Shown here piece after piece: positions 46,909 to 55,658 of a stretch of 64,000 bases of DNA (within the stretch, counting starts at the first letter, position 1; every line of letters starts with the position of its first letter). The DNA is taken from the NCBI RefSeq assembly GCF_001428665.1, contig NZ_LMIJ01000019.1:9527-73526 (forward strand). Direction: 5' to 3'. The DNA is from Acidovorax sp. Root219 (lineage in GTDB: Bacteria; Pseudomonadota; Gammaproteobacteria; Burkholderiales; Burkholderiaceae_C). The notes below the pieces were generated by a model that saw only the letters and a list, made by a program, of their open reading frames with translations, did no database searches and was not told where the DNA came from. The position numbers were made by a program, and so were the translations under genes.

Positions 46909-47426
46909 CGGGATGCCTTTCCTTGGAATCGCGCGGGCTGTGCCGCGATGGACACTGCGGCACGCTGCAGCAGCGAGGTATGTTCCAGGCCCGCCTCCAG
47001 CGCGGCCAGTTGTTCCAGCAGCGGGCCTTCGAGCGGTGCGCAGATCTGGGCCACCGAGGCCTCGATCACCGGCCAGACCTCGCGCCGGGCACGCTCGACC
47101 AACACATGCCCGGCCTCGCTGAGTTGCACCTTGCGGATGCGCCGGTCGTCCTTCAGGGAGCGGGATTCCACCAGCCCGCTGGCCTCGAGCCCCCGCAGTG
47201 AGCGCGTGACCACCGGCTGGCTGACACCGACCGCTGTGCTCAGTTCCCCCACGCCCAGCGGGCCATGCCGGTCCAGCGCTGCGAGCAGCGGGAAATGGGC
47301 CGCGGGCATGTCGATGCCATGCCGGGCCATGAGCGCCTGGGTCTGCGCCTGCAGGGATTCGCCGATGCGCCGAAAGCGGGTGCCGAGCGTGAGGAATCCG
47401 AGTTCCTTGACAGTGTCGTGGACCAT
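46905..47426 (-). CDS. MarR-family transcriptional regulator
   Basis: A 173-residue winged-helix regulator. The recognition helix region is LSTAVGVSQPVVTRSLRGLEASGLV, and the wing SLKDDRRIRKVQLSEAG has the conserved D-x-R. The start at 47426 excludes an upstream extension that would read through a 20-bp palindrome likely to be its own operator. It is the first gene of a two-gene unit with the GNAT acetyltransferase. Confidence 0.9.
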   Translation of the reverse strand: MVHDTVKELGFLTLGTRFRRIGESLQAQTQALMARHGIDMPAAHFPLLAALDRHGPLGVGELSTAVGVSQPVVTRSLRGLEASGLVESRSLKDDRRIRKVQLSEAGHVLVERARREVWPVIEASVAQICAPLEGPLLEQLAALEAGLEHTSLLQRAAVSIAAQPARFQGKASR

Positions 47427-47441
47427 GGTATTAATCTTTAG

Positions 47442-47461
47442 ATATATATCATGATATGTAT
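47442..47461. promoter_or_regulatory. palindromic operator upstream of marR-gnat
   Basis: ATATATATCATGATATGTAT is a 20-bp inverted repeat with one mismatched pair and a perfect 12-bp core (47446-47457). It lies 16 bp upstream of the MarR start codon in an AT-rich island. Site size and position fit MarR dimer binding and autorepression. Confidence 0.75.
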
Positions 47462-47600
47462 TTACCGAACCGGTGTCAAGCTTCGTGCAATCCGGCAGGT
47501 AGACAGGCAACCGGGCCTTCGCCCGGCTGCCAACGCGAATGGCGGTCCCCATCCGCCCGGTCCGCACGGCTTGTGCAGTCCGGGGAACGAGGGAACAGGC

Positions 47601-49037
47601 TCAAACGTTCATGATCGAGACCAGGCGCGTGTTCAGGTGCGCCTCGACGGCTTCGGAGCCGCCTTCGGAGCCATAGCCCGAGTCCTTCAAGCCGCCGAAG
47701 GGCAGCTCGGCCGCTGGCGCCGCGGCCTGGTTGATCCACAGCATGCCCACTTCCAGGCGCTGGGACAGCAGATGCGCGTTCTTGAGCGAGCGCGTGAAGG
47801 CATAGCCGGCCAGGCCGAAGGGCAGGCGGTTGGCTTCGGCAATCGCGTCCTCGATCTTCTCGAAACCGCGCACGGCAGCCACGGGGCCGAAGGGCTCTTC
47901 GTTGAAGATGCGGGCCGACAGCGGCACGTTGTCGAGCACGGTGGGCTGGAAGAAATTTCCTTCGCTGCCGATGCGCTCGCCGCCGGCGGACAGTTGGGCG
48001 CCCTGCTGCACGGCGTCGGCCAGCAGGTCGGCCATGGCGGTGATGCGGCGCGGGTTGGCCAGCGGGCCCATCTGCGTGCCCTGGACCATGCCGTCGCCGA
48101 CCTTCAGGCCCTGGGCATGGCTGGTGAGCGCGGCCACGAACTCGGCGCGGATGCTTTCATGCACCAAAAAGCGCGTGGGCGATATGCAGACCTGGCCCGC
48201 ATTGCGGAACTTGGCGCCACCGGCGGCCTTGATGGCCAGGGCCACGTCGGCGTCCTCGGCCACGATCACGGGGGCGTGGCCACCGAGCTCCATGGTCACG
48301 CGCTTCATGTGCTTGCCGGCCAGGGCCGCGAGCTGCTTGCCCACGGGCGTGGAGCCGGTGAAGGTGACCTTGCGGATGATGGGGTGCGGGATCAGGTAGT
48401 TGGAGATCTCGGCCGGGTCGCCATAGACCAGGCCCACGGTGCCGGCGGGCACGCCGGCATCGGCGAAGGCACGGATCAGCTCGGCCGGGCTGGCCGGGGT
48501 CTCTTCAGGCGCCTTGACGAGGATGGAGCAACCGGCCGACAGCGCGGCTGCGAGCTTGCGCACCACCTGGTTGATCGGGAAGTTCCAGGGCGTGAACGCC
48601 GCCACGGGGCCCACGGGGTCCTTGATGACCAGTTGCTGGGCCTTGAGGTTGCGCGAGGGCACGATGCGGCCGTAGACGCGCATGGATTCGTCGGCGAACC
48701 ATTCGATGATGTCGGCAGACGCCATGGTTTCCACCTTGGCTTCGGCCAGGGGCTTGCCCTGCTCCTGCACCATGATGGCGGCGATCGCGTCCACGCGCTC
48801 GCGCATCAGCACGGCAGCGCGGCGCATGGTCTTGGCGCGGTCTGCCGCAGGGATGTCGCGCCAGGCCTCGAAGCCCTTCTGGGCGGCTTCGAGTGCACGG
48901 TCCAGGTCGGCCTTGCCGGCATGGGCCACACGGCCGATTTCCTTGCCGGTGGCGGGGTTGTGTACGGCGATGGTCTTGCCATCGGCGGCGTCCTGCCACT
49001 GGCCGGCGATGAAGAGGCGGGTATCGGGATAACTCAT
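47601..49037 (-). CDS. gabD: NAD(P)-dependent succinate-semialdehyde dehydrogenase-like aldehyde dehydrogenase
   Basis: A 478-residue cytoplasmic aldehyde dehydrogenase. The general base is E250 ([10 protein letters not shown]), the catalytic cysteine is C284 ([12 protein letters not shown]), and the cofactor motif [11 protein letters not shown] is present. The CISPTRF variant is characteristic of succinate-semialdehyde-type enzymes rather than betaine or phenylacetaldehyde ones. No GABA aminotransferase is nearby, so the physiological substrate is uncertain. AGGAG precedes the start at 49037. It stands alone between the MarR unit and the RND operon. Confidence 0.88.
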   Translation of the reverse strand: MSYPDTRLFIAGQWQDAADGKTIAVHNPATGKEIGRVAHAGKADLDRALEAAQKGFEAWRDIPAADRAKTMRRAAVLMRERVDAIAAIMVQEQGKPLAEAKVETMASADIIEWFADESMRVYGRIVPSRNLKAQQLVIKDPVGPVAAFTPWNFPINQVVRKLAAALSAGCSILVKAPEETPASPAELIRAFADAGVPAGTVGLVYGDPAEISNYLIPHPIIRKVTFTGSTPVGKQLAALAGKHMKRVTMELGGHAPVIVAEDADVALAIKAAGGAKFRNAGQVCISPTRFLVHESIRAEFVAALTSHAQGLKVGDGMVQGTQMGPLANPRRITAMADLLADAVQQGAQLSAGGERIGSEGNFFQPTVLDNVPLSARIFNEEPFGPVAAVRGFEKIEDAIAEANRLPFGLAGYAFTRSLKNAHLLSQRLEVGMLWINQAAAPAAELPFGGLKDSGYGSEGGSEAVEAHLNTRLVSIMNV

Positions 49038-49190
49038 GCGGATGCTCCTGCGTGCAAGGGAAGTGAGGGGGATGGCCGCAAAACCAACCCATCGGTCGAG
49101 CGGCGGCACCCGGCACTATAGGCCCCTTGCAGCAGGCCGGGGCGGGCACCCCGGAAAGCCCCTGTCAAGCCCGCCCGCGACAACGACCGC

Positions 49191-50672
49191 TCAGGCGGGT
49201 GCCTGCGCCAGGGCTGCGCCCTTGCCATCGCCCCAGCCGCCGCCCAGCGCGCGGATCAGGCCCACGGTGGCCGTGTACTGCGCGGTGCGCACCTGCAGGG
49301 CCTGGCGGCGGTTGCGCAACTCGCTGCGGCGCGCGTCCAGCAGTTCGAGCTGGCTCACCAGGCCGTTGCGGTAGCGCGAGTCCGACAGCTGCGTGGCGCG
49401 CACGGCCGATTGCACGGCACGGCTTTGCGCCTCGGACTGGCCGGCCAGCAGGCGCAGTGCGCTCAGCTGGTCCTCCACTTCGCGAAAGGCCACCAGCACC
49501 TGGCCACGGTGGGCAGCCATGGCGGCCTCCAGCCGGGCGCGGGCGCCTTCTTCCTGCGCCTTGCGTTGGCCACCGTCGAAGATCGGCAGCGACAACAGCG
49601 CACCGATGCCCCAGGAGCGGGCCGACCACTTGAACAGGTCACCGAGCTCGGGCGAGGCCTGGCCGGCATTGCCGGTGAGCGTGATGGCCGGGAACCAGGC
49701 CGCCTCGGCCACGCCCACGCGTGCCTGCGCCGCCAGCACCGAGGCCTGGGCGGCCGACACGTCGGGCCGGCGCGCCAGCACCGTGCCGGGCACGCCGGCC
49801 GGGATCACGGGCAGGGCCGCATCGCTGGCGGCCGGTGCCACGGCAAAGCCGGTGGCCACATCCCCCACCAGCACCGCCAGGGCGTTGGACAGCAGCGCCT
49901 GCTGGCGCTCCAGGGCCAGGGCCTCGGACTCGGTGGCCGCCACTTCGGTCTGCACGCGCGCCACGTCGAGCTCGGCCACGTCACCGGCCTGAAAGCGCCG
50001 CTGCGTCAGGCGCAGCGTGTCGCGGTAGGCCGACAGGCTGCCCTGCAGCAGCAGTTGCTCGGCCTGCACCGAGCGCAGTTGCAGGTAGGTCTGCGCCACA
50101 TCGGCCTGCACCATGAGGCGCGTGCTCTGCAGCAGCGCATCGCGGGACTGGGCATCCAGGCGCGCCGCATCGCTGGCCTTGGACAGGCGCCCGAACAGGT
50201 CGAGCTCGTACGAGACGTTGAGGCCGGCCGTAGTCAGCGTGGACGCCTGCGTGCTGCCCGTGGTGCCCGCACCGGCCTGGCGGCTGGCGCCGGCCGAGGC
50301 ACCCACCTGGGGAGCCCGGGCCGCATCGGCCGAGCGCAGCAGCGAGCGCGCCTCGGCCAGGCGGGCCGCGGCCTCCTGGATGCTGGTGTTGCCGCTGGCT
50401 GCGCGCTCGACCAGGCTGCTGAGCACCGGGTCCTGGAAGCCCAGCCACCACTCACCGCGCGGCTGCGCCTCGGCAGGGGCGGCGGTGGTCCAGGCCGGCG
50501 CGCCATCGGCCACGCTGAAGCTGGCGGGCACGGCCACACCGGCATGCTCGGGCTGCGGCGCGATGGGTGTGCCCATGCAGCCGGCCAGCACCAGGGCCGC
50601 GACCAGCGGCGCCAGGCGCGCGGCGCGCCGCACGGTCAGGGAAGGGTCGGAAAAAATCGTAGTCGCATTCAT
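49191..50672 (-). CDS. NodT/OprM-family outer-membrane efflux lipoprotein
   Basis: A 493-residue outer-membrane channel. It carries a lipobox LVLAGC after a short signal sequence, so it is lipid-anchored. Two repeated domains include DPVLSSLVERAASGNTSIQEAAARLAEARSLLR and the C-terminal DSRYRNGLVSQLELLDARR. The start at 50672 has AAAGGAGC at 8 nt; an upstream ATG at 50702 would overlap the pump gene. It is the last gene of the MexEF-like operon, forming the exit duct. Confidence 0.92.
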   Translation of the reverse strand: MNATTIFSDPSLTVRRAARLAPLVAALVLAGCMGTPIAPQPEHAGVAVPASFSVADGAPAWTTAAPAEAQPRGEWWLGFQDPVLSSLVERAASGNTSIQEAAARLAEARSLLRSADAARAPQVGASAGASRQAGAGTTGSTQASTLTTAGLNVSYELDLFGRLSKASDAARLDAQSRDALLQSTRLMVQADVAQTYLQLRSVQAEQLLLQGSLSAYRDTLRLTQRRFQAGDVAELDVARVQTEVAATESEALALERQQALLSNALAVLVGDVATGFAVAPAASDAALPVIPAGVPGTVLARRPDVSAAQASVLAAQARVGVAEAAWFPAITLTGNAGQASPELGDLFKWSARSWGIGALLSLPIFDGGQRKAQEEGARARLEAAMAAHRGQVLVAFREVEDQLSALRLLAGQSEAQSRAVQSAVRATQLSDSRYRNGLVSQLELLDARRSELRNRRQALQVRTAQYTATVGLIRALGGGWGDGKGAALAQAPA

Positions 50673-50691
50673 TGCAAAGGCTCCTTTGCGC

Positions 50692-53600
50692 TCATTCGTC
50701 ATGGCCGCGCGGTGCAGCCAATATGGGGTGGGCCACGGCGCCAGGGCCGGAGGCATCCGTCAGCGGCGCGACATGGCTGCCGTGCTGCTGCAGGGGGCGG
50801 TTGCCCGCCAGGCGGCGCAGCACCACGTAGAACACGGGCGTGAGGAACAGGCCGAAGGCCGTCACCCCGATCATCCCGGCGAACACCGCCACGCCCATGG
50901 CGCTGCGCATCTCGGCGCCGGCACCGGTGGACAGCACCAGGGGCAGCACGCCCATCACGAAGGCCAGCGAGGTCATCAGGATGGGGCGCAGCCGCAGGCG
51001 GCTGGCCTCGATGGCGGCCTGCACGGGCGTGCGCCCGGCAAACTCCAGCTCGCGGGCGAACTCCACGATCAGGATCGCGTTCTTCGCCGATAGCCCCACC
51101 AGCACGATGAGCCCGATCTGGGTGAACACGTTGTTGTCGCCCTTGCTGAGCCACACGCCGGTCATCGCGGCCAGCAGGCCCATGGGCACGATCAGGATGA
51201 TGGCGATCGGCAGGGTCAGGCTTTCGTACTGCGCGGCCAGCACCAGGAACACCAGCAGGATGGCGATGGGGAACACCAGCAGGGCGGAATTGCCGGCCAG
51301 GATTTCCTGGTAGGTCAGCTCGGTCCACTCGAAGCCGATGCCCTTGGGCAGCGTTTCGGCGGCAATGCGCTCGATGGCATCCTGCGCCTGGCCCGACGAG
51401 AAGCCGGGACCGGGCTGGCCATTCACGTCGGCGGCCAGGAAGCCGTTGTAGCGCATGGCACGCTCGGGGCCGAAGCTCGGCTCGAGCTTCATCAGCGCCG
51501 ACAAAGGCACCATCTCGCCCGTGGTGGAGCGCACCTTGAGCAGGCCCACGTCGTCGCTGCGGGCACGGAAGGCCGCATCGGCCTGAACGCGCACGCTGTA
51601 GGTGCGGCCGAACTGGTTGAAGTCGTTCGCGTACAGGCTGCCCAGATAGATCTGCAGCGTCTCGAAGATGTCCGTCACGGGCACGCCGAGCTGGCGCGCC
51701 TTGGTGCGGTCGATGTTCGCGTACAGCTGCGGCACGTTGACCTGCCAACTCGTGAACAGGCCGGCCAGCTCGGGGGTCTGGTAGGCCTTGGCCATGAAGG
51801 CCTTCACGGCGCCGTCCATGGCTTCGTAGCCCAGCGATGCACGGTCTTCGATCTGCAGCTTGAAGCCGCCCGTGGTACCCAGGCCCGCCACCGGTGGCGG
51901 CGGGAACATGGCAATGAAGGCTTCCTGGATGGCACCGAACGACTGGTTCAACTGGCCCGCCACCGCGCCGCCGCTCTGGTCGGCACGGGTGCGCTCGGCA
52001 AAGGGCTTGAGCGTGGCGAACACGATGCCGGAGTTGGAGCTGTTGGTGAAGCCGTTGATCGACAGGCCGGGGAAGGCGATGGCGTCTTCCACGTTGGGGT
52101 TCTTCTTCATGATGTCGCCCATGCGGCGGATCACGTCCTCGGTGCGGTCCAGCGTGGCACCGTCGGGCAACTGGGCAAAGCCGATCAGGTACTGCTTGTC
52201 CTGGCCGGGCACAAAACCGCTGGGCACGGCCTTGAACAGGCCGAAGGTCACGCCCACAAGCGCCAGGTAGATCACCAGCATCAGCGCCTTGCGGCCGATC
52301 ACGCGCTTGACGCCGCCGCTGTAGGCTTCGGAGCCGCGGTGGAACACGCGGTTGAAGCCGCGGAACACGCCGCCCAGCACCTTGTCCATGCCGCGCGTGA
52401 GTGCGTCCTTGGGCTCGTTGTGGCCCTTGAGCAGCAGCGCGCTGAGCGCGGGCGAAAGGGTCAGCGAGTTGATGGCCGAGATCACCGTGGAGATGGCAAT
52501 GGTGACCGCAAACTGGCGGTAGAACTGGCCCGTGAGGCCGCTGATGAAGGCCAGCGGCACGAACACCGCCACCAGCACCAGCGCGATGGCGATGATGGGG
52601 CCGGAGACTTCGCGCATGGCGCGGTAGGTCGCCTCGCGCGGGGTCAGGCCGGCCTCGATGTTGCGCTCCACGTTCTCCACCACCACGATGGCGTCGTCCA
52701 CCACGATGCCGATGGCCAGCACCAGGCCGAACAGGCTCAGCGCGTTGATCGAAAAGCCCAGCAGGTGCAGCACGGCAAACGTGCCCACCACCGACACCGG
52801 CACGGCCAGCAGCGGGATGATGGAGGCGCGCCAGGTCTGCAGGAACAGGATCACCACCACCACCACCAGCGCAATGGCTTCGAGCAGGGTCTGGATCACG
52901 GACTTGATCGATGCGCGCACGAACTGCGTCGGGTCGTAGGCGATGCGGAACTCCACGCCCTCGGGCATGTTCTTTTGCAGCTCGTCCATGGTCTTGCGCA
53001 CGTTGGCCGAGATGTCCAGGGCATTGGAGCCCGGCGCCTGGAACACGCCCATGCCCACGGCAGGGTCGTTGTTGAGCAGCGAGCGCAGCGAATAGTCGGC
53101 CGCGCCCAGCTCCAGGCGGGCGATGTCACGCAGGCGCGTCACCGCGCCGTCGGCGCCGGTCTTGACAATGATGTCGCCGAAGTCGTCTTCGGTCTGCAGG
53201 CGGCCCTGGGCGTTGATGGACAGTTGCAGGTCCACGCCGGGCAGGCCGGGCGATGCGCCGACCACGCCGGCAGCGGCCTGCACGTTCTGGCCACGGATGG
53301 AGGCCACCACGTCGCTGGCCGAGAGGCCGCGCTGCGCGACCTTCTGCGGGTCGAGCCAGACGCGCATGGAGTAGTCACCACCGCCGAAGATCTGCACCTG
53401 GCCCACGCCCTGGATCCGCGCGAGGCGGTCCTTGACGTTGAGCACGGCGTAGTTGCGCAGGTAGTCGATGTCATAGCGGCCGTTGGGCGAAACCATGTGC
53501 ACGACCATGGTCAGGTCGGGCGCGCTCTTGACCGTGGTGACGCCCAGGCGGCGCACTTCCTCGGGCAGGCGCGGCTCGGCCTGCGACACGCGGTTCTGCA

Positions 53601-53925
53601 CCAGTTGCTGGGCCTTGTCGGGGTCGGTGCCCAGGGCGAAGGTCACGGTCAGCGTCATCACGCCGTCGGTCGTGGCCTGGCTGCCCATGTAGAGCATGCC
53701 TTCCACACCGTTGATGGATTCCTCCAGCGGCGTGGCCACGGTTTCGGCGATGACCTTGGGGTTGGCACCGGGGTACTGGGCGCGCACCACCACCGAGGGC
53801 GGGGCCACTTCAGGGTATTCGGAGATCGGCAGGCTGCGCAGCGCGATCAGCCCCCCGAGGAAGATGAGCACCGACAGCACCCCGGCGAAGATGGGGCGGT
53901 CGATGAAGAAGCGGGATAGATTCAT
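50692..53925 (-). CDS. multidrug RND efflux pump, MexF-like (HAE1)
   Basis: A 1077-residue inner-membrane drug/proton antiporter. The N-terminus MNLSRFFIDRPIFAGVLS and the segments LPISEYPEVAPPSVVVRAQY and GVTTVKSAPDLTMVVHM match the MexF branch closely. The proton-relay aspartate pair is in GIVVDDAIVVVENVERN of helix 4. MexF-type pumps export chloramphenicol, quinolones and endogenous metabolites; substrates here are unknown. The C-terminal 40 residues are a non-conserved tail. It lies 52 bp after the adaptor gene. Confidence 0.94.
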   Translation of the reverse strand: MNLSRFFIDRPIFAGVLSVLIFLGGLIALRSLPISEYPEVAPPSVVVRAQYPGANPKVIAETVATPLEESINGVEGMLYMGSQATTDGVMTLTVTFALGTDPDKAQQLVQNRVSQAEPRLPEEVRRLGVTTVKSAPDLTMVVHMVSPNGRYDIDYLRNYAVLNVKDRLARIQGVGQVQIFGGGDYSMRVWLDPQKVAQRGLSASDVVASIRGQNVQAAAGVVGASPGLPGVDLQLSINAQGRLQTEDDFGDIIVKTGADGAVTRLRDIARLELGAADYSLRSLLNNDPAVGMGVFQAPGSNALDISANVRKTMDELQKNMPEGVEFRIAYDPTQFVRASIKSVIQTLLEAIALVVVVVILFLQTWRASIIPLLAVPVSVVGTFAVLHLLGFSINALSLFGLVLAIGIVVDDAIVVVENVERNIEAGLTPREATYRAMREVSGPIIAIALVLVAVFVPLAFISGLTGQFYRQFAVTIAISTVISAINSLTLSPALSALLLKGHNEPKDALTRGMDKVLGGVFRGFNRVFHRGSEAYSGGVKRVIGRKALMLVIYLALVGVTFGLFKAVPSGFVPGQDKQYLIGFAQLPDGATLDRTEDVIRRMGDIMKKNPNVEDAIAFPGLSINGFTNSSNSGIVFATLKPFAERTRADQSGGAVAGQLNQSFGAIQEAFIAMFPPPPVAGLGTTGGFKLQIEDRASLGYEAMDGAVKAFMAKAYQTPELAGLFTSWQVNVPQLYANIDRTKARQLGVPVTDIFETLQIYLGSLYANDFNQFGRTYSVRVQADAAFRARSDDVGLLKVRSTTGEMVPLSALMKLEPSFGPERAMRYNGFLAADVNGQPGPGFSSGQAQDAIERIAAETLPKGIGFEWTELTYQEILAGNSALLVFPIAILLVFLVLAAQYESLTLPIAIILIVPMGLLAAMTGVWLSKGDNNVFTQIGLIVLVGLSAKNAILIVEFARELEFAGRTPVQAAIEASRLRLRPILMTSLAFVMGVLPLVLSTGAGAEMRSAMGVAVFAGMIGVTAFGLFLTPVFYVVLRRLAGNRPLQQHGSHVAPLTDASGPGAVAHPILAAPRGHDE

Positions 53926-53977
53926 GGCAGGTCTTTCAGCATGGCGTGGTGTTCACGTGTGCGCTGGTGTGTCTTCT

Positions 53978-55219
53978 TCATGCGGCGGGCGACTTGGCGG
54001 CGCGGGCTTCCTTGCGGTCTGCAGGGATCTCGGCCTTGGCGGTCATGGGGACGGATTGCGGGGCGACGACGGCGCCGGGGCGCACGCGCTGCAGGCCGTT
54101 GACGATGATGGTCTCGCCGGCCTTCAGGCCCGAGGTGACCACGCGCAGACCTTCGACGGGCGCGCCCAGCGTGATTTCGCGGTACTCGGCCTTGTTGCCC
54201 TCGCCCACCACCAGCACGAACTTCTTGCTCTGGTCGGTGCCCACGGCGCGCTCGTTGATCAGGATGGCCTGCGAGCTGCGCGACTGGCCCATGCGGATGC
54301 GCGCGAACTGGCCGGGGATGAGTTCACCGTCGGCGTTGTCGAACACGGCGCGCACGCGCACCGTGCCGCTCTTGGCATCGACCTGGTTGTCGATGAGCTG
54401 CAGCTTGCCCACGTGCGGCGTGCCGCCCGAGGTGCCGGTGCCCATCTGCACGGGGATGCGTTCGATCAGGGTGCGCGCGCTGCTGCCGGACTTGAGGTCC
54501 TGCAGCGCCTTCACCACGATCTGCTCGTCGGAGTCGAAGCTCGCGTAGATCGGGCTCACCGAGACCAGCGTGGTCAGCACCGGCGCGCCAGCGCCCGAGG
54601 CCACCAGGTTGCCCACGGTGACTTCGATGCGGCCCACCCGGCCCGCTACGGGGGCCCGCACCTGGGTGTAGCCGAGGTTCAGGCGCGCGGCCTGCAGAGC
54701 CGCCTGGGCGGCACGCAGGTTGGCATCGGCCTCGCGCTGGGCGTTCTGGCGTTCGTCGTGCTCACGCTGGGCGATGGCGCTTTCCTGCAGCAGGCGCGTG
54801 GCGCGCTCCATTTCGCTGCGGGTGTAGGAAACGCGGGCCTGCGCTGCGGCGACCTGGGCGTCAGCACGGTCCACCTCGGCGGCATAGGGGGCCGGGTCGA
54901 CGGTGATCAGCAGGTCGCCCTGCTTGACCAGCGAGCCTTCACGGAAGTGCACGGCCTGCACTGCGCCCGAGACGCGCGGGCGGATGTCCACGCGCTGCAC
55001 GGCTTCGAGCCGGCCCGAGAACTCGTCCCACAGGGCGATGTCCTGCTGCAGCACGGCGGCCACCGACACGGGCACGGCCTGGGGCTGCGCTGCGCCGTCA
55101 GTCGCCTGGGCGGAAGGAGACTGGAACACCAGCACGGACGAAGCCACCACGGCGGTGACAGCGGTGGCCAGCGTGGCCAGGCCCAGGGGGCGCTTGGGGA
55201 AGGGAAGATGGAAGTTCAT
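53978..55219 (-). CDS. RND efflux periplasmic adaptor, MexE-like
   Basis: A 413-residue membrane-fusion protein. The N-terminus is hydrophobic (LATLATAVTAVVASSVLVFQS) with no lipobox cysteine. The lipoyl halves are RVDIRPRVSGAVQAVHFREGSLVKQGD and RAPVAGRVGRIEVTVGNLV, and the helical hairpin is at about 110-170. It is the first large gene of the pump operon, downstream of a SoxR-type promoter and a leader of about 380 nt. Confidence 0.93.
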   Translation of the reverse strand: MNFHLPFPKRPLGLATLATAVTAVVASSVLVFQSPSAQATDGAAQPQAVPVSVAAVLQQDIALWDEFSGRLEAVQRVDIRPRVSGAVQAVHFREGSLVKQGDLLITVDPAPYAAEVDRADAQVAAAQARVSYTRSEMERATRLLQESAIAQREHDERQNAQREADANLRAAQAALQAARLNLGYTQVRAPVAGRVGRIEVTVGNLVASGAGAPVLTTLVSVSPIYASFDSDEQIVVKALQDLKSGSSARTLIERIPVQMGTGTSGGTPHVGKLQLIDNQVDAKSGTVRVRAVFDNADGELIPGQFARIRMGQSRSSQAILINERAVGTDQSKKFVLVVGEGNKAEYREITLGAPVEGLRVVTSGLKAGETIIVNGLQRVRPGAVVAPQSVPMTAKAEIPADRKEARAAKSPAA

Positions 55220-55327
55220 GGTGACTTTCAGTGGCGGGACAGTTCTCGTGGAACACGCCCCGTTGCGGTTTTCAAGATCGGGTGGAATGGATGCGGAGGA
55301 AGTCTGGGCACTGACACGGTGGCAAGG

Positions 55328-55414
55328 TCAACACCGGCGGCGTGCGGTGGCGGCCTGGGCGTCGGCAGTGGCAGTGCTCCCGGGTGCAGCCGCCTGCAGG
55401 TGGATGGTGTTCAT
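55328..55414 (-). CDS. possible 28-codon leader frame of the RND operon
   Basis: ATG at 55414 is preceded by GGAGGAA at good spacing, stronger than that of the adaptor gene itself. The frame encodes 28 residues (MNTIHLQAAAPGSTATADAQ, then eight more, ending RRRC) and stops 108 bp before the adaptor ATG. It could be a leader peptide or a small protein. A different frame over 55272-55532 overlaps it and is considered less likely. Confidence 0.3.
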   Translation of the reverse strand: MNTIHLQAAAPGSTATADAQAATARRRC

Positions 55415-55603
55415 GGGCAATTCCTCCGTGTCGTTGATATGGGCAAAACAGATCGTCAAAAAGCGCGGGCAACAGCCGGCCCGTACCGCTCGCAGACGGC
55501 ACTTGCACCAGCTCTTGGCCAGTCACAGGCAAAGCCTCTCCCCGCCGGCACCAATGGCCGGAAATTACGGGGTGAACCTTGCTCGGTTGTTGTGGGTGGC
55601 GGG

Positions 55604-55634
55604 AGTATCGAACCTCAACTTAAGTTGAGGTCAA
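55604..55634 (-). promoter_or_regulatory. SoxR-type promoter with SoxR box in a 19-bp spacer
   Basis: CCTCAACTTAAGTTGAGG (55613-55630) is a perfect 18-bp palindrome matching the SoxR box (CCTCAAGTTAACTTGAGG in E. coli soxS) apart from the two swapped central pairs. On the minus strand it sits between TTGACC (-35, 55634 to 55629) and GATACT (-10, 55609 to 55604), with the overlong 19-bp spacer of MerR-family promoters. It points at the RND pump operon. Confidence 0.88.
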
Positions 55635-55658
55635 CCACATCCTACAAACCCTGGGGTC

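Noticed and set aside
55272..55532. An 86-codon frame in the pump leader
   Set aside because: No ribosome binding site, no recognised domain, and it overlaps the better-signalled 28-codon frame.
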